Shown: in pieces, positions 26,746 through 35,349 of the stretch
Layout: each line of letters starts with the position of its first letter
Numbering within the stretch: the first letter of the stretch is position 1
Assembly (NCBI RefSeq): GCF_900115715.1
Contig: NZ_FOXM01000012.1
Coordinates: 1 to 64,000 of the forward strand
From: Geopseudomonas sagittaria
GTDB taxonomy: Bacteria; Pseudomonadota; Gammaproteobacteria; Pseudomonadales; Pseudomonadaceae
Reading direction: 5' to 3'
DNA length: 64,000 bases
Position numbers and translations under genes: made by a program
Notes under the pieces: generated by a model
What the model saw: only the letters and a program-made list of their open reading frames with translations
Databases searched by the model: none
What the model was told of the DNA's origin: nothing

Positions 26746-27882
26746 TCACCCGCCCACCGTCACCCCCAGCCAGTGCCCGAGTGCATAGGTGACCGCCGCC
26801 GCGCCGAGGCCGAAGGCGACCTGGCGCAGGCCCGAGTAGAGCAGGCTGCGGCCGGTGAACAACGTGACCAGCGCGCCGATCAGGAACAGGCCGAAGCTGC
26901 TGAACAGCGCGCAGGCGACCACCGCGGCCTGGCCGTCGAGGAACAGGAACGGCAGCACCGGAATCAGCGCGCCGAGGCAGAACACCACGAAGGAGGTGAC
27001 GGCCGCCAGCCAGGCCGAGCCGCCGAGGTCGTCGGGGTCGATGCCCAGCTCCTCGCGCACCAGGGTGTCCAGCGCGCGGCTCGGGTCGGCCATGATGCCC
27101 TCGGCCATGGCCCGCGCCTTGCCCTCCTCGAGGCCCTTGGCGCGGTAGATCAGCACCAGCTCCTCGGCCTCCTCGTCGGGCACCATCGCCAGTTCGTCGC
27201 GCTCGGTGGCGATCTGCTGCTGGTACAGCTCGCGGGCGTTCTGCACCGACAGCCATTCGCCCAGCGCCATCGAGCAGGCGCCGGCGAGCAGGCCGGCGAG
27301 GCCGGTGAGCAGCAGCGCCTGGGCGGAAAAGGCGGCGCCGGCCACGCCCATCACCAGGCTGAAGTTCGACACCAGGCCGTCGTTGGCGCCGAGTACGGCG
27401 GCGCGCAGGGCGTTGCCGCCGCCGGCGCTGTGGCGACCTTCCAGGCTGGCGAACAGGCGGCCGTTCCAGGTATTGCGCCGGCCGCGGGCCAGCTCGCTGA
27501 GCAAGCGGGCGTGCGAGCGTTCCTGGCCGGGCATGCCGGTATCGCAGGTTTCCGGCTGCTCGTCGTACTGGCCGCGGTCGATCTGCTCCAGCGAGGCGGC
27601 GGCACCGACCACCCAGTCCGGGCCGAGCAGGCGGGCGATGCGGATCAGCAGGCGGGTACGCCAGCTGGGCGCCAACTCCGGAGGCGTCGCGTCGATGTGG
27701 CGGAACTGCTCGCGCCAGAAGTCGGCATGGCGCTCCTCGATGCCGGCCAGGCGGCGGTACAGTTCGCCCAGCTCGGGCCGGCTCTCGCACTGGGCGAGGG
27801 TGCGGTACAGCGCGGCGCTGTCGATCTCGCCCTGCAGGTTGCGGCGGTAGCGTTCGAGGTGGGCCTCGCGTTCGTTGGGCAT
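26746..27882 (-). CDS. Ferritin-like / VIT1-CCC1 fusion (MbfA-type iron exporter)
   Basis: 378 residues from the ATG at 27882. The N-terminal 150 residues form a rubrerythrin/ferritin-like bundle with EIDSAALYRTLA, EERHADFWRE and GQERSHARLL supplying Glu/His iron ligands. The C-terminal part is a VIT1/CCC1 transporter: GANDGLVSNFSLVMGVAGA, MALGEWLSVQNARELY and three final membrane spans. The same architecture in rhizobial MbfA exports iron and protects from peroxide, so iron efflux is the best guess. No Fur or Irr box was recognised. Confidence 0.88.
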   Translation of the reverse strand: MPNEREAHLERYRRNLQGEIDSAALYRTLAQCESRPELGELYRRLAGIEERHADFWREQFRHIDATPPELAPSWRTRLLIRIARLLGPDWVVGAAASLEQIDRGQYDEQPETCDTGMPGQERSHARLLSELARGRRNTWNGRLFASLEGRHSAGGGNALRAAVLGANDGLVSNFSLVMGVAGAAFSAQALLLTGLAGLLAGACSMALGEWLSVQNARELYQQQIATERDELAMVPDEEAEELVLIYRAKGLEEGKARAMAEGIMADPSRALDTLVREELGIDPDDLGGSAWLAAVTSFVVFCLGALIPVLPFLFLDGQAAVVACALFSSFGLFLIGALVTLFTGRSLLYSGLRQVAFGLGAAAVTYALGHWLGVTVGG

Positions 27883-27997
27883 GGGGCGGCCTCGGCGATG
27901 CGGGAACATCCCTGAAGATTAGCCCGGTTGGGGAGGGCAGGCCGCGTGCCCTGGGATGCGCGCCCAGGCCGGAGCGTGGGCGCGATCAGCGGCGGAG

Positions 27998-30538
27998 TCA
28001 GCGTCCCGGCGTCAGCAGCAGGCGCTGGCTGCCGTAGGCGCGCTCGAGGTTGCGGTCCTGGAACGGGAAGGTCATGTAGCGGCCCTTGAGCCAGGCGTCG
28101 ATGCCGTCGGCGTAGTGCTTGCTGGCCGGGTTGCCGGACTGGCCGGAGCTGTTGAGCGCCTGCAGCGGTTCGTCCTGGCCGAAGTCGACGACCATGCGCA
28201 TGGCCGGCACCAGCCAGGTATCGAAGTCCTTGCCCCACAGCCAGGCCGACACGTTGAGGGTGCTGTGGTCGCCACCGGCCGGATAGGGGCCGCGGTCCAG
28301 ATAGTCCTTGAGGGCGGCCAGACTGGTGCGCTGGCCGGCGCTCATGTACGGCGCCAGGCGGGTGGCGTCGCTGTCCCACTGGTAGCTGTGCAGCTTGCCC
28401 CACTGCCAGGCGCTGCGGTTGCTGCCCAGTTGCTCTTCCAGGCGGGCCACGGCGCTGGCCAGGCTGCGGGCGAGGATCGCCGGCTTGTCTTCCTTGTGCG
28501 GCGTGCGCACGTCGTCCCAGAACGGGCTGTCGATGCGGCCGAGCAGGTGGTCGGCCTGCGCCGAGTAGCTGAGCTTGGCGATCTCCACCAGGCCCTGCCA
28601 GGCCGCGCTGTCTTCCGGGCCCAGTTCGTCGAGGAAGGTCTGTCGCGTGCTTTCCTGCAGGAACATCGCGTACAGCGCGGCGTCGGCCGATTGCGCGCTC
28701 AGCCGGCCGTCGAAGGCCAGCAGGCGCTTGAGCGCTTCGCGGGCCTTGTCGCGCTCGCTGGCCGGCAGGGCGTCGATGGCCTGCGCCAGCGGCTGGGCCA
28801 TGCCGGGATCGCTGAACACCGCCTTGAGCTTGGCGGCGAACGGCGTCTGCTGGTCGTACTGCATGGCGATCATGCTGCGCGCGTCGTGGCGCTGGCTGGC
28901 GCCGGCCAGTTCGGCGATGCGCTCGGCGCGCTCGGGATAGAACCACGAATTGGACAGCTGCACGCCGTAGCCGCCCGGCACGCTGCGCTGGTTGGCGGTG
29001 CCCAGCCAGCCCTGTGCCGGGTCCTGGTCGTAGGGGTGCAGCATGGTGTCGGCGTAGCCGTCCCAGCCGTACTGGCTGTCCCAGCCGGGCGAGGGCAGCA
29101 GACCGCGTCCGCCCTGGCGGTTGGGATAGCGGCCGGTGACCTGCCAGGCGATGTGCTGGGCGTCGGCATACACCATGTTGAGGCCGAGGGCGCGGATGTT
29201 GCGCACCGGCTCGTGAGCCTCGTCCACCGACTGCGCGCGCGACAGCTCGAAGAAGGCGTCCAGGCTCTGGTCGGCCTCGAACAGGCCGCTCTTCAGGGCG
29301 ATGCCGTAGCCGCTGGCCAGGGCGATGGGCTGGCGCGGGTCCTTGCGCTCGCCGAGCACGCTGTTGAGCAGCGGGCCGTTGCGGGTTTCCATGATGGTCT
29401 CGCGCAGCGGGCGCTGGCCCTTGACGAAGAAGGTTTCCTGGCGCTCGCGCACCGGCTGCCACTTGCCGTCGGCGAGGTATTCGAGACGGCCGCCCTGGCG
29501 GCGTACCTGCTCGAGGAACAGGTCCTGGGTGTCGCCCATGACCATGGTCATGCCCCAGGCCAGCTTGCCGTTGAAGCCGGCGACCACCGCCGGGATACCG
29601 GCCACCGAGACGCCGGCGGCCTGGTATTTCGGCGCGCGGATATGCACGAAGCTCCACAGCGAGGGCATCGACAGCGGCAGGTGGGTGTCGTTGGCCAGCA
29701 GGCTCTTGCCGCTGCGGCTGCGCTGCGGGGCGATGGCCCAGTTGTTGGAGGCGGCGACGCCGAGCATGTTCAGCGACGCTACCTGGCCGGCGGCGGAACC
29801 CAGCGCGGCGAGACCGGGGAGCTGCCCGCCGAGCCTGAGGCCCTTGAGCTTGTCCGCCTCGTCCTGCGCCAGCGGCTCGTCCGGGTAGGTCGGCAGCAGC
29901 CAGGCCAGCTGCTCGGCGCCGACCTGCTGCGCCAGCGCCAGGCCGGCGATCTCCTCCTGCAGGTTGACCGACAGGCCGAAGTTGAGCAGGCAGAAGATCA
30001 GTGCCGAGTCCTCCGGCTTCCAGTACTCCGGGCGGTAGCCGGAGGCGGCCAGGTCCATCGGCAGCTTGTCGCGATGGCGGAACAGCCAGGCGTTGACGCC
30101 ACGGGCGTAGACCTCGAAGAACTTGTGCAGGCGCGGCGAGGCGTTCTTGTAGACGATGTTGGCGCTCTGGCGCAGGTTCACCGCGCGCATGAAACGGTCG
30201 ATCTCCAGCACGCCGGGGCCGGCCATCTCGGCCAGGCGACCCTGGGCCATCAGGCGCAGGCCGACCATCTGGCTGAAGCGGTCGCTGGCGTGCACGTAGC
30301 CGAGGGCGAACAGGGCGTCGTGGAAGCTGCGGCTCTCGATCAGCGGCATGCCCAGCGCGTTGCGCCGCACCGACACCGTGTCGGCCAGGCCCTTGAGCGG
30401 CTGCACGCCGGAGCTGGGCGGCAGGCTGGCCTGGTAGCGGTTGTCCAGCCAGGTCTGGCAGCCGCTCAGGCCGACCAGCGTGGTCAGCACGGCAGCGCCC
30501 GCCAGCGGGGCGAGAGGACGAAACGAACGCAGCGACAT
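27998..30538 (-). CDS. quiP: Penicillin acylase-family AHL acylase (QuiP type)
   Basis: 846 residues, essentially the length of P. aeruginosa QuiP. A lipoprotein-like or signal N-terminus ([10 protein letters not shown]) is followed by the alpha subunit ([17 protein letters not shown]). The beta subunit would begin at the Ntn nucleophile serine in [12 protein letters not shown], with [11 protein letters not shown] further on. Autocatalytic cleavage gives a periplasmic heterodimer that hydrolyses long-chain acyl-homoserine lactones. The family call is firm; AHL specificity is inferred from length and context. Confidence 0.88.
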   Translation of the reverse strand: MSLRSFRPLAPLAGAAVLTTLVGLSGCQTWLDNRYQASLPPSSGVQPLKGLADTVSVRRNALGMPLIESRSFHDALFALGYVHASDRFSQMVGLRLMAQGRLAEMAGPGVLEIDRFMRAVNLRQSANIVYKNASPRLHKFFEVYARGVNAWLFRHRDKLPMDLAASGYRPEYWKPEDSALIFCLLNFGLSVNLQEEIAGLALAQQVGAEQLAWLLPTYPDEPLAQDEADKLKGLRLGGQLPGLAALGSAAGQVASLNMLGVAASNNWAIAPQRSRSGKSLLANDTHLPLSMPSLWSFVHIRAPKYQAAGVSVAGIPAVVAGFNGKLAWGMTMVMGDTQDLFLEQVRRQGGRLEYLADGKWQPVRERQETFFVKGQRPLRETIMETRNGPLLNSVLGERKDPRQPIALASGYGIALKSGLFEADQSLDAFFELSRAQSVDEAHEPVRNIRALGLNMVYADAQHIAWQVTGRYPNRQGGRGLLPSPGWDSQYGWDGYADTMLHPYDQDPAQGWLGTANQRSVPGGYGVQLSNSWFYPERAERIAELAGASQRHDARSMIAMQYDQQTPFAAKLKAVFSDPGMAQPLAQAIDALPASERDKAREALKRLLAFDGRLSAQSADAALYAMFLQESTRQTFLDELGPEDSAAWQGLVEIAKLSYSAQADHLLGRIDSPFWDDVRTPHKEDKPAILARSLASAVARLEEQLGSNRSAWQWGKLHSYQWDSDATRLAPYMSAGQRTSLAALKDYLDRGPYPAGGDHSTLNVSAWLWGKDFDTWLVPAMRMVVDFGQDEPLQALNSSGQSGNPASKHYADGIDAWLKGRYMTFPFQDRNLERAYGSQRLLLTPGR

Positions 30539-30757
30539 GAAGAAGCTCCTGGAGCGGGCAGGCAGGATCAGTTCAGCACAGGGCCGGGGGCCGTGCCGGA
30601 AAAGGTCGCTACGTTAGGGCGCGCGCCGGTGCCTGACAAGAGCCGTGCAGTGGGCGGGAGATTGTGGAGATCCGGGTCGGTCACCGGCAGGGCAGCCCGC
30701 GGGCGGACGCCATGGGGTCGCCAGCCGGTGCTCTGCGGGAGGCGTGGGGCGTCGAAG

Positions 30758-31225
30758 CTAGCAGGCGTGGGCGAGCGGCTGCTGCAGGCCTTCGTCGAGC
30801 AGCCAGCGGGCGGCCTTGCGGGCGGCGGCTTTGTGCTGCAGCTCGAGCTCGCTGAAGTGTTTCTCGTGCTGGCGCCGTTCCACCGCGGTCAGCGCCTTCC
30901 AGCCCGCATGGGTGGGGATGCCGGAGGTGGCGTCGAACAGGGTGTGGAACACCTGGCAGTACTCGTGGCTGCTCAGCGCGATGTCGTAGTTGTCGAGCAG
31001 CACCTTGATGCGGATGGCGCCCTCGATCAGCGGCAGCTGCTCGTCGAGCAGGCTGCTGGCGAGGATGCGCAGGTCGGCGCCCAGACGTTGCTGGCGCTCG
31101 CTTTCCGCGGCGGCAAAGGCGCGTTGCTGGGCCCAGACCCGCCGCCACAGGTGCAGGGCGTAACCGCCCAGCACCAGCACAGCGAGCAGACCGACCAGCA
31201 GTACCACGATGGACAGTGCATTCAT
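30758..31225 (-). CDS. DUF2489 membrane-anchored protein
   Basis: 155 residues. A single N-terminal membrane span (SIVVLLVGLLAVLVLGGYAL) precedes a soluble helical domain with LIEGAIRIKVLLDNY, EYCQVFHTLFDATSGIPTHA and a basic C-terminus, matching DUF2489. Function is unknown. It starts 8 bp after the SEC-C gene on the same strand, forming the end of an LEA lipoprotein - SEC-C - DUF2489 operon. Confidence 0.8.
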   Translation of the reverse strand: MNALSIVVLLVGLLAVLVLGGYALHLWRRVWAQQRAFAAAESERQQRLGADLRILASSLLDEQLPLIEGAIRIKVLLDNYDIALSSHEYCQVFHTLFDATSGIPTHAGWKALTAVERRQHEKHFSELELQHKAAARKAARWLLDEGLQQPLAHAC

Positions 31226-31232
31226 GATCGGA

Positions 31233-31427
31233 TCAGGCGCCGTGGCACTTCTTGAACTTCTTGTTGCTGCCGCATGGGCAGGGATCGTTGCGGCCGACTT
31301 CCTTCAGCGGGTTGCGCACCGGCTCCTGATGGCCGTGGTTGCAGTGCGGGCCGTGGACGTGGGGTTCGTGGTGATGGTCATGGTCGTGGTTGCAGTCGGG
31401 GCCATGCACATGGGCTTGCTGATTCAT
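31233..31427 (-). CDS. Small His-rich SEC-C metal-binding protein
   Basis: 64 residues. The first half has two His/Cys repeats ([14 protein letters not shown] and [12 protein letters not shown]). The C-terminus is a SEC-C zinc motif ([17 protein letters not shown]), the same as in the tail of SecA and YchJ. It probably binds Zn or Ni through both parts. It starts 3 bp after the LEA-type gene. Its SEC-C codons share 17 consecutive bases with the target used by the nearby genomic island. Confidence 0.82.
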   Translation of the reverse strand: MNQQAHVHGPDCNHDHDHHHEPHVHGPHCNHGHQEPVRNPLKEVGRNDPCPCGSNKKFKKCHGA

Positions 31428-31430
31428 TAC

Positions 31431-31928
31431 TCACTCCGGAATGAAATCGCCGGGAACAATCTCGCCGCTGCGTGCCAGCTGGACGCGGCGGCCGAACATC
31501 AGCCCGGTCTTCACTTCGCCCTCGAGGCGATAGCGAATCGGTTTGTCGGGCTTCTCCAACAGTTTGACGATGTATTTCATGTGCCGCCAGAGGTTGGTGT
31601 GCACCGGCACCTCGAATTCCTCATGTCCGTGGGCCGGAACGGTGAACCAGGTAGCGGATTCGCCGCTTGCCAGCTTCACCTCGTTGAGGAAAACGGTGTA
31701 AACGAGTCCGCGTATCGGCAGGCTCACGTCGTTGGGGTTGTCGACACGAAAGCGCAGCAGGAACTCCTGTTCCAGCAGGCGCGCACGCACCACCTCGACG
31801 TGGGCCAGTTGCACATCGGGATCCTTGAAGCCACCGCCCATCCAGGTGGCGCAGCCTCCGAGGCTGGCGCCGCCGCACAGGAGCAGCAGCAGGCCGAGGT
31901 TTCTTATTAGTGGTGCCGGAAAAAACAT
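31431..31928 (-). CDS. LEA type 2 family lipoprotein
   Basis: 165 residues from the ATG at 31928 with GGAG upstream. A lipoprotein signal (LGLLLLLCGGASLGGC) precedes a WHy/LEA14-like domain: FLLRFRVDNPNDVSLPIRGL followed by YTVFLNEVKLASGESATWF. Such proteins are periplasmic and associated with desiccation or envelope stress; the exact role is unknown. It is first in a three-gene operon with the SEC-C and DUF2489 genes. Confidence 0.83.
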   Translation of the reverse strand: MFFPAPLIRNLGLLLLLCGGASLGGCATWMGGGFKDPDVQLAHVEVVRARLLEQEFLLRFRVDNPNDVSLPIRGLVYTVFLNEVKLASGESATWFTVPAHGHEEFEVPVHTNLWRHMKYIVKLLEKPDKPIRYRLEGEVKTGLMFGRRVQLARSGEIVPGDFIPE

Positions 31929-31972
31929 GCCATGACTCCATCCGATGCCCGAGTGTAACAATCACATATCAG

Positions 31973-32034
31973 CCTGCAACGTATTGTTGTTGCGGGAATG
32001 TTGCAGGAAAAAAACCTGCGCCATACTGCGCAGG
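31973..32034. promoter_or_regulatory. Two adjacent hairpins in the divergent promoter region
   Basis: CCTGCAAC (31973) pairs with GTTGCAGG (32000), and CCTGCGC (32015) pairs with GCGCAGG (32028). They sit between the LEA-type gene (minus) and the 32057 gene (plus). A run of seven T follows the second hairpin on the minus strand, so it could act as a terminator or leader structure. Confidence 0.4.
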
Positions 32035-32056
32035 AAAAAGGACAGGAGTGTGACGG

Positions 32057-32638
32057 TTGAGCAATCTTCTTGAAGTGGCCTTCGCCGGTGAGCTGGTTCC
32101 CGGTGCCGATGCGGCGCAGGTCAGGGCCAATCTGGCGCGGCTGTTCCAGGCCGATCCGCAGCGTATCGCCGCGCTGTTCTCCGGGCGGCGGATCGTCATC
32201 AAGAGCAATCTGGATGCCGAAAGTGCGGAAAAGTATCGCCTGACCCTCGAGCGCGCCGGCGCGCGAGTCGAGGTCAGTCCGGTCGGGCCGGTCGAGGTGG
32301 TCGCCCCGGTAGCCGTGGCTCCGGCAGTCGCAGTCCCGCCGCCAGCGGTCGTCGCGCCCGCCGAGCCGGTGACGACGCCCACGCCTCCCGGCGCGTTCGC
32401 CGCCCTCAAGGTGGCGCCGCGCGACGAATACATGGCGGCGTTTCGCGATGTCGCCGCGCCGGACTTCGGCCTGGCGCCGGTCGGCGCCGACCTGCAGGAC
32501 CAGCGCCCTGCACCCGTGGCGCCGGCACTGGACCTGAGTCAGTTGAGCGTGGCGCCGGTGGGCAGCGACATGGGCCAGGCCAAGGCGCCGCCGGCGGCCC
32601 CGCCGCCGGATACCTCGTATCTGCAGCTGCTGGACTGA
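32057..32638 (+). CDS. Hypothetical Ala/Pro-rich protein
   Basis: 193 residues starting at TTG, chosen because CAGGAG lies 6 nt upstream and no ATG or GTG fits. The first 75 residues look globular (ELVPGADAAQVRANLARLF, SGRRIVIKSNLDAESAEKY), like a small ferredoxin-fold domain. The rest is a Pro/Ala/Val linker with short conserved blocks ending in DTSYLQLLD. I do not recognise a characterised family. It is the last gene before the genomic island. Confidence 0.7.
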   Translation: MSNLLEVAFAGELVPGADAAQVRANLARLFQADPQRIAALFSGRRIVIKSNLDAESAEKYRLTLERAGARVEVSPVGPVEVVAPVAVAPAVAVPPPAVVAPAEPVTTPTPPGAFAALKVAPRDEYMAAFRDVAAPDFGLAPVGADLQDQRPAPVAPALDLSQLSVAPVGSDMGQAKAPPAAPPPDTSYLQLLD

Positions 32639-32663
32639 ACGGGTTACCCCGCGCAGCTGCGCC

Positions 32664-32692
32664 TCAGAGCAGGCTCGCGCAGCACTTCTTGA
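32664..32692 (-). pseudogene. Severed 3' end of the ychJ-like SEC-C gene
   Basis: On the minus strand this reads KKCCASLL followed by a stop. It is the natural C-terminus that should follow KF in the SEC-C motif of the ychJ-like gene now at 40355-40837. The island insertion detached it. Confidence 0.85.
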
Positions 32693-32711
32693 GGTGTTGC
32701 AACAGTACACT
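32680..32711. repeat. attL of the serine-integrase island
   Basis: CAGCACTTCTTGA (32680-32692) matches CAGCATTTCTTGA at 40383-40395 with one mismatch, then island sequence TGTTGCAACAGTACACT follows. The chromosomal side is the old ychJ tail. Confidence 0.85.
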
Positions 32712-32998
32712 ACTAATTCGTTGAAGCTGCCTCAGCCGGCAGGGAGGGGGAGGGTGCAGGTTGCCTTCCCGCCCACCCCACCCACCAGTGCCGACAGCAC
32801 GCCATTGCCCAGAGCGCCAGAGAGGTCATCAGGAGCGTTTCCAACCGTAGGGAGCTACCCTTTCCTATCCCAACACACGAACGTTGCACAGAACGCAGCA
32901 CAGGAGCTTGCAGCGGCTCTTGCACCTGCCGGCCGACAGGCTATACTTCAAATCTCGTCACCTGCTGGGTGAGGGTATTGTTCGCACTGAAAAAAGTG

Positions 32999-33046
32999 TT
33001 GACAAGATCCTGAAGCCCTCATATAATGCACTGGCTCTTCAAGAGC
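32999..33046 (+). promoter_or_regulatory. Consensus sigma70 promoter with palindromic operator at +1
   Basis: TTGACA (32999) and TATAAT (33022) are both perfect and separated by exactly 17 bp. The 13-bp palindrome GCTCTTCAAGAGC at 33034-33046 sits at the expected transcription start, a typical repressor position. No open frame of note follows. Confidence 0.75.
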
Positions 33047-33413
33047 GAAGCGCAGCGAGCGATGGGTTTGATCTTTAAGAGCTTCCTGATACCACTGATC
33101 TTCCAGAAGTACACCTTATATATAATATAATTACTCTAATCTAAGATCTTGACTTTGATCTTGATCTTATGGTGTGTAGTAACTACTCAATAGCAATATG
33201 CTATTGATATTATATCATTGAAAGATTTAAACTATCTGGTATATGTATTTGTGTTGTTATACCAGATTGATATATCCCTCTAGTGCTCCGCACTACGCCT
33301 GTCCCAATGCCATAACTTCGTTATGAGCGTCCCTCGCACAATTCTGGTGCAAACGCCCCTCCCTATAGATATCGAAATTACTGCCACCAACCGTGGTGCG
33401 GCTTACGACCCCA

Positions 33414-33593
33414 TCAGCTCGCCACCGCTGGCGACTTGGCAGATTTGTCCGTCTGTTCGTTCGTGCATACCACCAGTTCCAGCCCCCCAGCCATACCAAT
33501 ACAGACGCCCAGGAAGGCCCCAACGAAGCTGCTCCTGCAGCGTTCGCTAGTGCATAGCCACAACCATACCGGGCATATACGTAGAACACTCAT
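33414..33593 (-). CDS. Possible small membrane protein (59 aa)
   Basis: An ATG frame of 59 residues with a cysteine-containing hydrophobic segment (FVGAFLGVCIGMAGGLELVV) and a polar tail. AGGG lies 4 nt upstream. A GTG frame in another register covers the same DNA (33293-33589, 98 residues), so at most one is real. There is no homology I can name. Confidence 0.22.
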   Translation of the reverse strand: MSVLRICPVWLWLCTSERCRSSFVGAFLGVCIGMAGGLELVVCTNEQTDKSAKSPAVAS

Positions 33594-33845
33594 GCGCCCT
33601 GCTGGATCGCCTGATAACGACCATCAACCAATTGCAGCGACGACACTTCATCACAACTGTTGCCAACGCTGGTAGTGCAACTCGCAAGCGAAGCGCAGCA
33701 ATTCGCACGCTCGTTCGTGCATATCGTACTCACTCCAATACTAGGGTTTGGATAACGTGGCGGTGTTCGTGTAATAGCTAAATTACCGTTCGTCGGTCAA
33801 TGCATAAACAACTTGAAATTATATACTGATATGTGGTTACAGCTA

Positions 33846-33876
33846 TTGACATATACCAGTTCCATGTTAATATTAT
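33846..33876 (+). promoter_or_regulatory. Putative promoter within the island left arm
   Basis: TTGACA at 33846 and TATTAT at 33871 with 19-bp spacing. Transcription from here would run about 300 nt without a gene to the terminator at 34161-34184, so a small RNA is possible. Confidence 0.35.
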
Positions 33877-33907
33877 ATTGAAGATGAGGAAGTGAAAGTT
33901 TAATCAG

Positions 33908-34048
33908 TCATTCGTTCATTTCCGATCTTCCCTCGCTGTGGGGATGGCGAGGTAAATAGTGGAAGCGGCCCCATCCATGTCGTTCTCGTACAGCTGCCAG
34001 TATGTATTTCCACGAAACTGGCATTAATTCCAGAGCATACGATTCCAT
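33908..34048 (-). CDS. Possible small protein (46 aa), island
   Basis: An ATG at 34048 with AGGAG 5 nt upstream opens a 46-codon frame (MESYALELMPVSWKYILAA...). Composition is protein-like with aromatic residues and a basic/His tail, but there is no recognisable family. It is antisense to the possible small RNA between 33883 and 34184. Confidence 0.3.
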   Translation of the reverse strand: MESYALELMPVSWKYILAAVRERHGWGRFHYLPRHPHSEGRSEMNE

Positions 34049-34160
34049 AGGGGCTCCTCGCCCTGCAGGCAGCGTTTGCCGACGCTGGTTCGCATGTCCG
34101 CTAGTACATGTCTGCAATACTAGCCTCGATTTCCTCGTGTTCTCCAACACAAACATTTAG

Positions 34161-34184
34161 ACCAGCTCCGGCTGGTTTCTTTTT
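34161..34184 (+). terminator. Rho-independent terminator in island
   Basis: ACCAGC-tccg-GCTGGT followed by TTCTTTTT on the plus strand. It would end transcripts from the promoters at 32999 and/or 33846 before the zinc-finger operon. Confidence 0.75.
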
Positions 34185-34243
34185 GCCTACATTACATCAC
34201 CACCAATCACACTAATTATCCAGGATACACAGGAGCTATAACT

Positions 34244-34483
34244 ATGTCCCGAAAAGACTTCGCCGCAATCGACGCGGCAATCGACTACACCGCAGACCGC
34301 CACAAGTACAGCACCCACAAGACTTGCGTAGTATGCGGCACACCCTTCGAAGCAATCCGCTCAGATGCAGAAGTTTGCAGCCACAAGTGCACACAACGTC
34401 GTTACCGCAAACGTTTGCAAGCTCGCCTTGCACTAGAAGCAGCAGCAGCACGAGAGGAGCTCGACAATGCAACCCGCCATTGA
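34244..34483 (+). CDS. Small zinc-finger protein 1 (CxxC-x13-CxxxC)
   Basis: 79 residues with CAGGAG upstream. A zinc finger CVVC-x13-CSHKC is followed by an Arg/Lys-rich segment (TQRRYRKRLQARLALE) and a helical C-terminus. It is the first of five neighbouring proteins sharing this finger, which resembles FCS/YacG-type treble clefs. The basic stretch suggests nucleic-acid binding. Its end overlaps the next gene by 17 bp. Confidence 0.75.
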   Translation: MSRKDFAAIDAAIDYTADRHKYSTHKTCVVCGTPFEAIRSDAEVCSHKCTQRRYRKRLQARLALEAAAAREELDNATRH

Positions 34484-34673
34484 AATACAGGCAGCTTGCC
34501 TGCCCATTCCTGAAGGCTACTTCTCGGAAGTTGCCATTTGCCAGTGCTGCAAGCAGGCGATGCTTCGTGAACGCATCACCAAACGATATTGCAGCGACAA
34601 GTGCAAAGACAGGGCCTATTGGTATCGTCGCAAACTACGCGAACAGGAGATTCCACAAGATGAGTCAGAATAA
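34467..34673 (+). CDS. Small zinc-finger protein 2 (CxxC-x13-CxxxC)
   Basis: 68 residues. The finger CQCC-x13-CSDKC is followed by DRAYWYRRKLREQE, the same layout as the preceding protein. It overlaps both neighbours (17 bp upstream, 14 bp downstream), so the genes are tightly coupled. Likely nucleic-acid or protein binding; no characterised homologue recognised. Confidence 0.75.
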   Translation: MQPAIEIQAACLPIPEGYFSEVAICQCCKQAMLRERITKRYCSDKCKDRAYWYRRKLREQEIPQDESE

Positions 34674-34863
34674 AATCACGTACACACCGGAAGGTCTGGT
34701 AATGGTCGGTGCAGCATACCTGTTGAAAACAGGCTATTGCATCGATATCTGCATGGCAGGCCACCTTGTGAACAGTAACCTGATAGCCCGCACCACTGAC
34801 AAAGATCTGGATGAAATCATCCAACGTCATGCCGGCATTGAACAACAACTCAACCACACTTGA
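34660..34863 (+). CDS. Small hypothetical protein, island operon
   Basis: 67 residues from an ATG (MSQNKITYTPEGLVMVGAAY) that overlaps the end of zinc-finger gene 2. It has no cysteine finger; a central KTGYCIDICMAGHLV segment and a polar C-terminus (DEIIQRHAGIEQQL) are all that can be described. Position and overlap argue for a real gene in the zinc-finger operon. Confidence 0.65.
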   Translation: MSQNKITYTPEGLVMVGAAYLLKTGYCIDICMAGHLVNSNLIARTTDKDLDEIIQRHAGIEQQLNHT

Positions 34864-34881
34864 ACATAGCGAGAGAATATT

Positions 34882-35349
34882 ATGCAAACTAACAACAGCT
34901 TCACCTTCGATCCAAAACAGCTGGAAAAACTCATCGCTCACCGCGCATCTTGGTATGCCGCCCAGGAAGATACACACAATACCAAAGGCGCATTGGTGAA
35001 CATCTCCGAACCTTACCCCATGCTCGCATTGAAACGAGTGGTGGAGCTAACCAAGGCCGGTTATGAGCTGGCAGAAGATGCCCCATGCAATATCACTGGT
35101 GCATGGAGTTCAGTATATCTGCTTAAGCCCGCTGAAATGCAACAAGCCGAGATCGAAGAGATCAAGCGTAATGCCGAGATTGAATACCGTGCAAACCTTG
35201 AATCTGAGAAAGCCCGATACATCGAAGAACAGGCAGTGCGAATGCTCGCTGAGAAGAAAGCTCAAGCTGAGTTGAAACAAGCCGCACTCGATGCCAAAGC
35301 CCTTGAGCAGCTGAAGCGTGATTTGGCAGCACAGGTTGGTGGTGTATGA
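34882..35349 (+). CDS. Hypothetical protein with C-terminal coiled coil, island operon
   Basis: 155 residues. The N-terminal 85 residues look globular (EPYPMLALKRVVELTKAGYE, TGAWSSVYLLKP). The rest is a charged helix (AEIEEIKRNAEIEYRANLES) likely to be a coiled coil. I do not recognise a family. Its TGA overlaps the ATG of the next zinc-finger gene (ATGA), which indicates translational coupling. Confidence 0.75.
   Translation: MQTNNSFTFDPKQLEKLIAHRASWYAAQEDTHNTKGALVNISEPYPMLALKRVVELTKAGYELAEDAPCNITGAWSSVYLLKPAEMQQAEIEEIKRNAEIEYRANLESEKARYIEEQAVRMLAEKKAQAELKQAALDAKALEQLKRDLAAQVGGV

Larger units (their letters stand above)
32712..33600. other. Gene-poor, hairpin-rich left arm of the island
   Basis: No convincing gene lies here. 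Five perfect short hairpins fall in the 33034-33325 stretch: GCTCTT-AAGAGC at 33034, CAATAGC-GCTATTG at 33188, ATCTGGTATA-TATACCAGAT at 33234, TAGTGC-GCACTA at 33281, and CATAAC-GTTATG at 33311. A consensus promoter lies just upstream. It may encode a structured RNA, an origin or a packaging/regulatory region. Confidence 0.5.

Noticed and set aside
32640-32700. tRNA or tmRNA 3' end as the island integration site
   Set aside because: No cloverleaf is present; the junction is explained completely by the split ychJ C-terminus.
33293-33589. 98-codon GTG-start frame in the island left arm
   Set aside because: It overlaps a shorter ATG frame in another register, lacks a ribosome site and runs through hairpin DNA.
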